Below, piece by piece: positions 60,121 through 64,000 of a DNA stretch of 64,000 nt (its first letter is position 1; the number at the start of each line of letters is the position of its first letter). The stretch covers positions 180,913-244,912 of the forward strand of contig NZ_CAKXZS010000001.1 in NCBI RefSeq assembly GCF_935822925.1, written 5' to 3'. A model generated the notes under the pieces. It was not told the origin of the DNA. It saw only the letters and a program-made list of their open reading frames with translations, and searched no databases. Source of the stretch: Mesorhizobium ventifaucium. GTDB lineage: Bacteria > Pseudomonadota > Alphaproteobacteria > Rhizobiales > Rhizobiaceae. The position numbers and the translations under genes are program-made.

Positions 60121-61554
60121 ATGAGATTGAGCGAATATAATGATCATGATGCCACCGGTCTCGCCGCTCTGGTGACAAGCGGACAAGTGACGCCTTCGGA
60201 GTTGGCGCGGCTAGCTCGTGAGGCTTACGACGAGGTCAATCCTCGCATCAACGCCGTCATCGAGTTCTACGAAGATGCCGAAACCGTGGCTGGAGCCAGC
60301 GGGGGGCTTTTCCACGGCGTGCCCTTCCTTCGCAAGGATATTGGGGCCACCGAAGCCGGCCGCCTCCAAGAAAATGGGAGCCGTCTGTTCAAAGGCTGCT
60401 GCGCTGGCACTGACAGCTACTTTTTTCGACGCGCTCGGCAGAGCGGGCTCCGGACGATAGGAAGAACGGCAATACCGGAGTTCGCAATGTCAGTCATGAG
60501 TGAGTCCGTTCTCCATGGCATCACTGGCAATCCGTGGGATTTGAATCGCTCCGCAGGTGGCTCGTCAGCCGGGGCAGCAGCGGCGGTGGCCGCGGGCATC
60601 ACTCCTATTGCACATGGCAACGATGGCGGCGGGTCAATTCGCATCCCGGCCGCATGGTGCGGTCTTGTCGGGCTGAACCCGTCCCGCGGACGTATTTCCG
60701 GCGGTCCACACGAGCAGGATGCAGATTTTGGCCTGCCGCGCGAGTTTGTTTTATGTCGGACTGTGCGGGACATGGCCACCGCACTCGACGTCTTTTCTGG
60801 TCACTATCCAGGCGATCCATTTGTCATCGTCCAGCCGAACCGTTCCTATGTGGAGGAACTTTCACAACCCACCGGCACGCTGAGAGTGGGGTTGGCAAGG
60901 ACGAAGTGGGGCGCGATCGATCTTGAGCCGGAAGTCCTGAACGCGGTCCAGTCGACGGCCTCCCTTCTCGAGGAAATGGGCCACATCGTCACCGATGTCG
61001 AGCCGCCGTATGAGTCCATCGAGTACAAGCGAATAATGCTCGCCCGGTCACGTTTCAGCGCAAGTTCACTTGAAGACGCGGCGCGGGCCATGGGACGCCA
61101 GATCAACGCGGACACCGTGGAGCCCATCAATCTCAAGTTTTTTGAATATGGCCGAAAATCGCAGGGCCGTCCGGGAGACGTAGAAGAGGTCTTGCGGAGA
61201 ATCCGGCGCCGGGTGGGTGACGCGATCCATTCCTTTGACATCCTGCTGACCCCGACGATGGCAACGGTGGCCCTACCGCACGGCGGTATCAACAGTACGA
61301 CCAACCCGGCGCTGTCCGCGGAAGAATTCAAGGAAGCGGATGCCGCGCTTCTCCAGTACACTGGCGTATTCAATGTCACCGGACAACCTTCTGTGTCCCT
61401 GCCGTTGGCACAAAGCGCGGATGGCCTGCCGATCGGGATTCAGATCGTCAGCCGCTTTGGCGATGAGGCCACGCTGGTCCGTATCGCACGCGATCTCGAG
61501 GAAGCTAGACCTTGGAGCCACCGGCGCCCAAAGACTTGGACAGGGGACAAATGA
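60121..61554 (+). CDS. Amidase signature family hydrolase
   Basis: 477 residues. The Ser-cisSer-Lys triad is visible: K72 (FLRKDIG), cis-Ser S148 in AGGSSAGAAAAVAAG and nucleophile S172 in GGGSIRIPAAWCG. Hydrolyses amides to carboxylates and ammonia. No signal peptide, so cytoplasmic, acting on what the importer brings in. 11 bases after the ATPase gene; its stop overlaps the next start (ATGA). Confidence 0.93.
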   Translation: MRLSEYNDHDATGLAALVTSGQVTPSELARLAREAYDEVNPRINAVIEFYEDAETVAGASGGLFHGVPFLRKDIGATEAGRLQENGSRLFKGCCAGTDSYFFRRARQSGLRTIGRTAIPEFAMSVMSESVLHGITGNPWDLNRSAGGSSAGAAAAVAAGITPIAHGNDGGGSIRIPAAWCGLVGLNPSRGRISGGPHEQDADFGLPREFVLCRTVRDMATALDVFSGHYPGDPFVIVQPNRSYVEELSQPTGTLRVGLARTKWGAIDLEPEVLNAVQSTASLLEEMGHIVTDVEPPYESIEYKRIMLARSRFSASSLEDAARAMGRQINADTVEPINLKFFEYGRKSQGRPGDVEEVLRRIRRRVGDAIHSFDILLTPTMATVALPHGGINSTTNPALSAEEFKEADAALLQYTGVFNVTGQPSVSLPLAQSADGLPIGIQIVSRFGDEATLVRIARDLEEARPWSHRRPKTWTGDK

Positions 61555-63332
61555 CAATCGCGCCGAACAGGACGGGGGCTGACTACCGTCTTGTTCCCTT
61601 CCCGGAACCGCTTTTCGAGGTCGATCTCGAAAAAGATATCCGCGTAGCCATGCGTGACGGCGTCGGTCTCTACGCGGATATCTACCGTCCGAGTAAGGCC
61701 GGGGAGCAACTGCCCACCATTTTGATCCGCACGCAGTACGACAAGGCACCCTATCGTGCCCCGGCTTCGGAGACGAAAAGCGGTCTCGCATACATGTTCG
61801 CCGGCCAAGGCTTCGCGGTCGTGGTGCAGGATATCCGCGGCCGCTTCAGTTCGGAGGGCACCTTCCATCCGGCCGAAAGCGATGCGGATGACGGCTACGA
61901 TACGGTCTCGTGGGTCGCTTCGCAGCCCTGGTCCAACGGTAAGGTCGGTGGGTACGGCTGCTCTGCGCTCGGCATTAACCAGGTGATGATGTCGCAGCGG
62001 CGGCCGGCGGCGCTGAAGGCGCTATTGCCGCAGGGACCCGGCGGAGCCTTGCGTTGGCGGAAATTCAGCGTCCTGGTTTCGGGCGTGCCCGAAATCGGCT
62101 GGGCCTTCCAGTGGTTCGTCCACAATACCAACAAGGGCTCGCAGCCCGCTCCAGACGTCGATCTCTACGAGGCACTGAAAGCCCTGCCACTTGCGGACGC
62201 GGCGGATCGTGTTGGGAGCCCTTGCACCGATTGGCGCGACTGGATTACACATGAGACCGGTGACCCATGGTGGGACAAATTTCCGTTCTTTGACGAGAAC
62301 TCGCGCCCTGACGTACCGGCTCTGTTCGTCAATTCGTGGTACGACACGGACGTCGGCGAGACGGCAAAATTGTTCAACATGTTCAAGGAGCAGTCGACCT
62401 CGGAGAAGTCGCGGCGCAATCAGTTTATCATCATCTCTCCAACCGCTCATTGTCAAAGCGAACAGGCCTGCACGCCGCATATTGTGGGCGAGCGCGACGT
62501 TGGCGACATTCGGCGGGATTATTGGTCGATTTATCTGAGCTGGTTTAACCACTGGCTGCGCGATGAGGATACCAACGGCGACTTCAAGATGCCGCACGTG
62601 CAGTACTATTTGATGGGTGCGAACCGCTGGAAATCAGCAGATAGCTGGCCGCTGCCGGGGACGCTTTTTGTGCCCTTTTACCTCGCCAGCGGAGGTAATG
62701 CAAATACGAGAAAAGGTGACGGCAAACTGTCCACGACGATGGCGTCGGGGCCTGCCGACAATTATCACCACGACCCCCTCGATCCCGTGCTCAGCCTTGA
62801 GAACTTTGAAGTTCCTCCGGCACCGGGCCGCCGTGTCGAACTCCGGTCCCCCGGCAACGCTGCAGACCAGCGCCAAGTGGACCTGCGGCAGGACCGCTTG
62901 GTGTACACGTCAGAGCCGCTTCGCTCAGGTCTGGAGGTCACAGGACCGCTAAAGGCCGTGCTTTACGTTTCCTCCTCGGCAAGCGATACCGACTTCGTCG
63001 TGCAACTGAGCGATGTCTACCCCGATGGCCCCGTCTATAATCTCAGAACCGGCATCGCCCGAGCCCGCTATCGGGAAGGCTACAACGAGCCGAGGCTGAT
63101 GATGCCGGGCAAAATCTATCTCATTGAGGTGGACATGCAGGCGACGGGCAACTGGTTCAGGCCTGGTCACCGGATCCGCGTGCAAGTCTCGAGCAGCAGC
63201 TTCCCGCACTTCGCGCGCAACCTGAACACAGGCGGCAACAATGCCACCGAAACCACAACCGTCGTGGCCAAGAACACTATCTATCACGATCGCGAGCATC
63301 CCTCTCACATCCTCCTGCCGGTGGTGCAATGA
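61551..63332 (+). CDS. CocE/NonD family (X-Pro dipeptidyl-peptidase S15-like) hydrolase
   Basis: 593 residues from ATG 61551, which overlaps the amidase stop; the frame to 61512 runs into the amidase gene. Alpha/beta-hydrolase N-terminal domain (VAMRDGVGLYADIYRPSKAG; nucleophile segment GGYGCSALGINQ) and a C-terminal jelly-roll domain (FRPGHRIRVQVSSSSFPHF), as in cocaine esterase and PepX. The nucleophile elbow reads G-C-S-A-L-G rather than the more common G-x-S-Y-G. Cleaves esters or peptide bonds of imported compounds. Last gene of the operon. Confidence 0.9.
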   Translation: MTIAPNRTGADYRLVPFPEPLFEVDLEKDIRVAMRDGVGLYADIYRPSKAGEQLPTILIRTQYDKAPYRAPASETKSGLAYMFAGQGFAVVVQDIRGRFSSEGTFHPAESDADDGYDTVSWVASQPWSNGKVGGYGCSALGINQVMMSQRRPAALKALLPQGPGGALRWRKFSVLVSGVPEIGWAFQWFVHNTNKGSQPAPDVDLYEALKALPLADAADRVGSPCTDWRDWITHETGDPWWDKFPFFDENSRPDVPALFVNSWYDTDVGETAKLFNMFKEQSTSEKSRRNQFIIISPTAHCQSEQACTPHIVGERDVGDIRRDYWSIYLSWFNHWLRDEDTNGDFKMPHVQYYLMGANRWKSADSWPLPGTLFVPFYLASGGNANTRKGDGKLSTTMASGPADNYHHDPLDPVLSLENFEVPPAPGRRVELRSPGNAADQRQVDLRQDRLVYTSEPLRSGLEVTGPLKAVLYVSSSASDTDFVVQLSDVYPDGPVYNLRTGIARARYREGYNEPRLMMPGKIYLIEVDMQATGNWFRPGHRIRVQVSSSSFPHFARNLNTGGNNATETTTVVAKNTIYHDREHPSHILLPVVQ

Positions 63333-63639
63333 GCCGAACCTCGTCTAACTGATCGTGGCCCTTACAATCCTCACGCTTGTCTCAGCGATCTGGATCGACA
63401 CCCGCCCCTGTGCTCCCTTTCCAGCCATTCTTCAATGGCTGTTCTCCATCGGATGCTTGGGCTCGGCGTCAGGGGTCGTGAACCGGTATTTTCATCTTGT
63501 CGGGTACACCTCCCAAGGACATGATTGGTTCTCTGGGCGACTCGCTCCGGCGATTACCCCATGTGGATGCCCAGCCTTCTACGACGGCATCGCAATGTGC
63601 CAAGTTTTTGGCGTTAGCGCCACGCAAAGGAGAGGCAGG
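63333..63639. other. Spacer before the IS110 fragment
   Basis: About 300 bases; short frames only, nothing identifiable. The IS110 relic appears to have lost its N-terminal part here. Confidence 0.45.
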
Positions 63640-64000
63640 CAACCCGTGGAAACGGTTACCATTCCCACATACTGGGCCCGTCAGATGGCTCGGCTTGGCC
63701 ATGAGCCAAGACTGATTGCCCCCGCCTATGTCAAACCGTTCGTCAAGCGGCAGAAGAACAACGTCGCAGATGCGGAGGCGATCGTCGAAGCAGCGCAACG
63801 ACCGACAATGCGCTTTGTCGAACCGAAGACCAAGGAGCAGCAGTCCCGGGCTATCGTGTTTCGCACTAGAGAGCAGTTCGTGATCAGAGAACCGAATTGG
63901 TGAATGCGTTGCGCGCGCACCTCTATGAGTTCGGTTATGTTGCTCCCCAAGGCATCGGCCACCTGCCACGTCTGGCAGAGATCGTCGAGGACGAGAGCGC
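63640..64000 (+). pseudogene. IS110-family transposase fragment, runs off the right edge
   Basis: Reads WARQMARLGHEPRLIAPAYV, KPFVKRQKNNVADAEAIVEA and RPTMRFVEPKTKEQQ, the DEDD-type N-terminal domain of IS110 transposases (from the second acidic region on). A stop at 63901 breaks it; the next frame continues ELVNALRAHLYEFGYVAPQG to the window end. The first catalytic Asp region is missing, so it is both truncated and frameshifted within the window. Confidence 0.8.

Overview
The window reads as part of the symbiosis island of a Mesorhizobium-type nodulating alphaproteobacterium. The evidence is a canonical molybdenum nitrogenase operon (nifHDKENX plus the DUF269 gene) under sigma54/NifA signals, a second block with DUF683, fdxB and an ExoX-like gene, a decayed ACC deaminase gene (acdS) beside nif as known from Mesorhizobium islands, GC-rich coding DNA, and dense debris of IS elements, recombinases and a group II intron. 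The assignment is inference from gene content; no tRNA, rRNA, CRISPR array, nod gene or island integrase/attachment site was seen.

Layout. 1-3.6 kb: a large unrecognised minus-strand gene entering from the left edge, with an effector-like serine-rich start, then an MFS exporter. 4-14 kb: nifH-D-K-E-N-X, the DUF269 gene, an OmpR-type regulator with a degenerate receiver, and a two-domain universal stress protein. 14.8-16.3 kb: a broken acyltransferase/SGNH gene. 16.3-18.1 kb: an IucD/PvdA-type amino-acid N-hydroxylase gene behind a near-consensus NifA/sigma54 promoter. 18.8-23.2 kb: a perfect NifA/sigma54 promoter in front of a frameshifted thioredoxin-like gene, a ruined second copy of the DUF269 gene, intact DUF683, fdxB and an ExoX-like gene, then acdS with at least three frameshifts.

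24-34.3 kb holds an unusual set of intact enzyme genes separated by IS debris: a diaminobutyrate-type aminotransferase, a 2-oxoglutarate/Fe(II) oxygenase, a stand-alone LuxR-type HTH protein, an M20 amidohydrolase, a GNAT-like protein, an ATP-grasp ligase and a SET-domain protein overlapping it. This is the best candidate for an undescribed small-molecule or peptide-modifying pathway. 34.6-45 kb contains two IS91-like elements in opposite orientation, one interrupted inside its terminal repeat by a group II intron, around a purU / dimethylglycine-dehydrogenase-like / Lrp module.

45-53.3 kb is a catabolic block: a polyamine-type ABC importer and a 2-hydroxyacid dehydrogenase on the minus strand, and on the plus strand a broken cupin, an M24 hydrolase of the creatinase/ectoine-hydrolase kind and an Asp/Glu-racemase-like protein. 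With the demethylating dehydrogenase and PurU this suggests uptake and breakdown of an N-methylated or cyclic nitrogen compound. 54.5-63.3 kb is a six-gene operon with a dipeptide-type ABC importer, an amidase and a CocE/X-Pro-type hydrolase. The right edge holds an IS110 fragment. Overall the window shows an active nitrogenase core with catabolic operons, around which accessory genes are being lost by frameshift and IS insertion.
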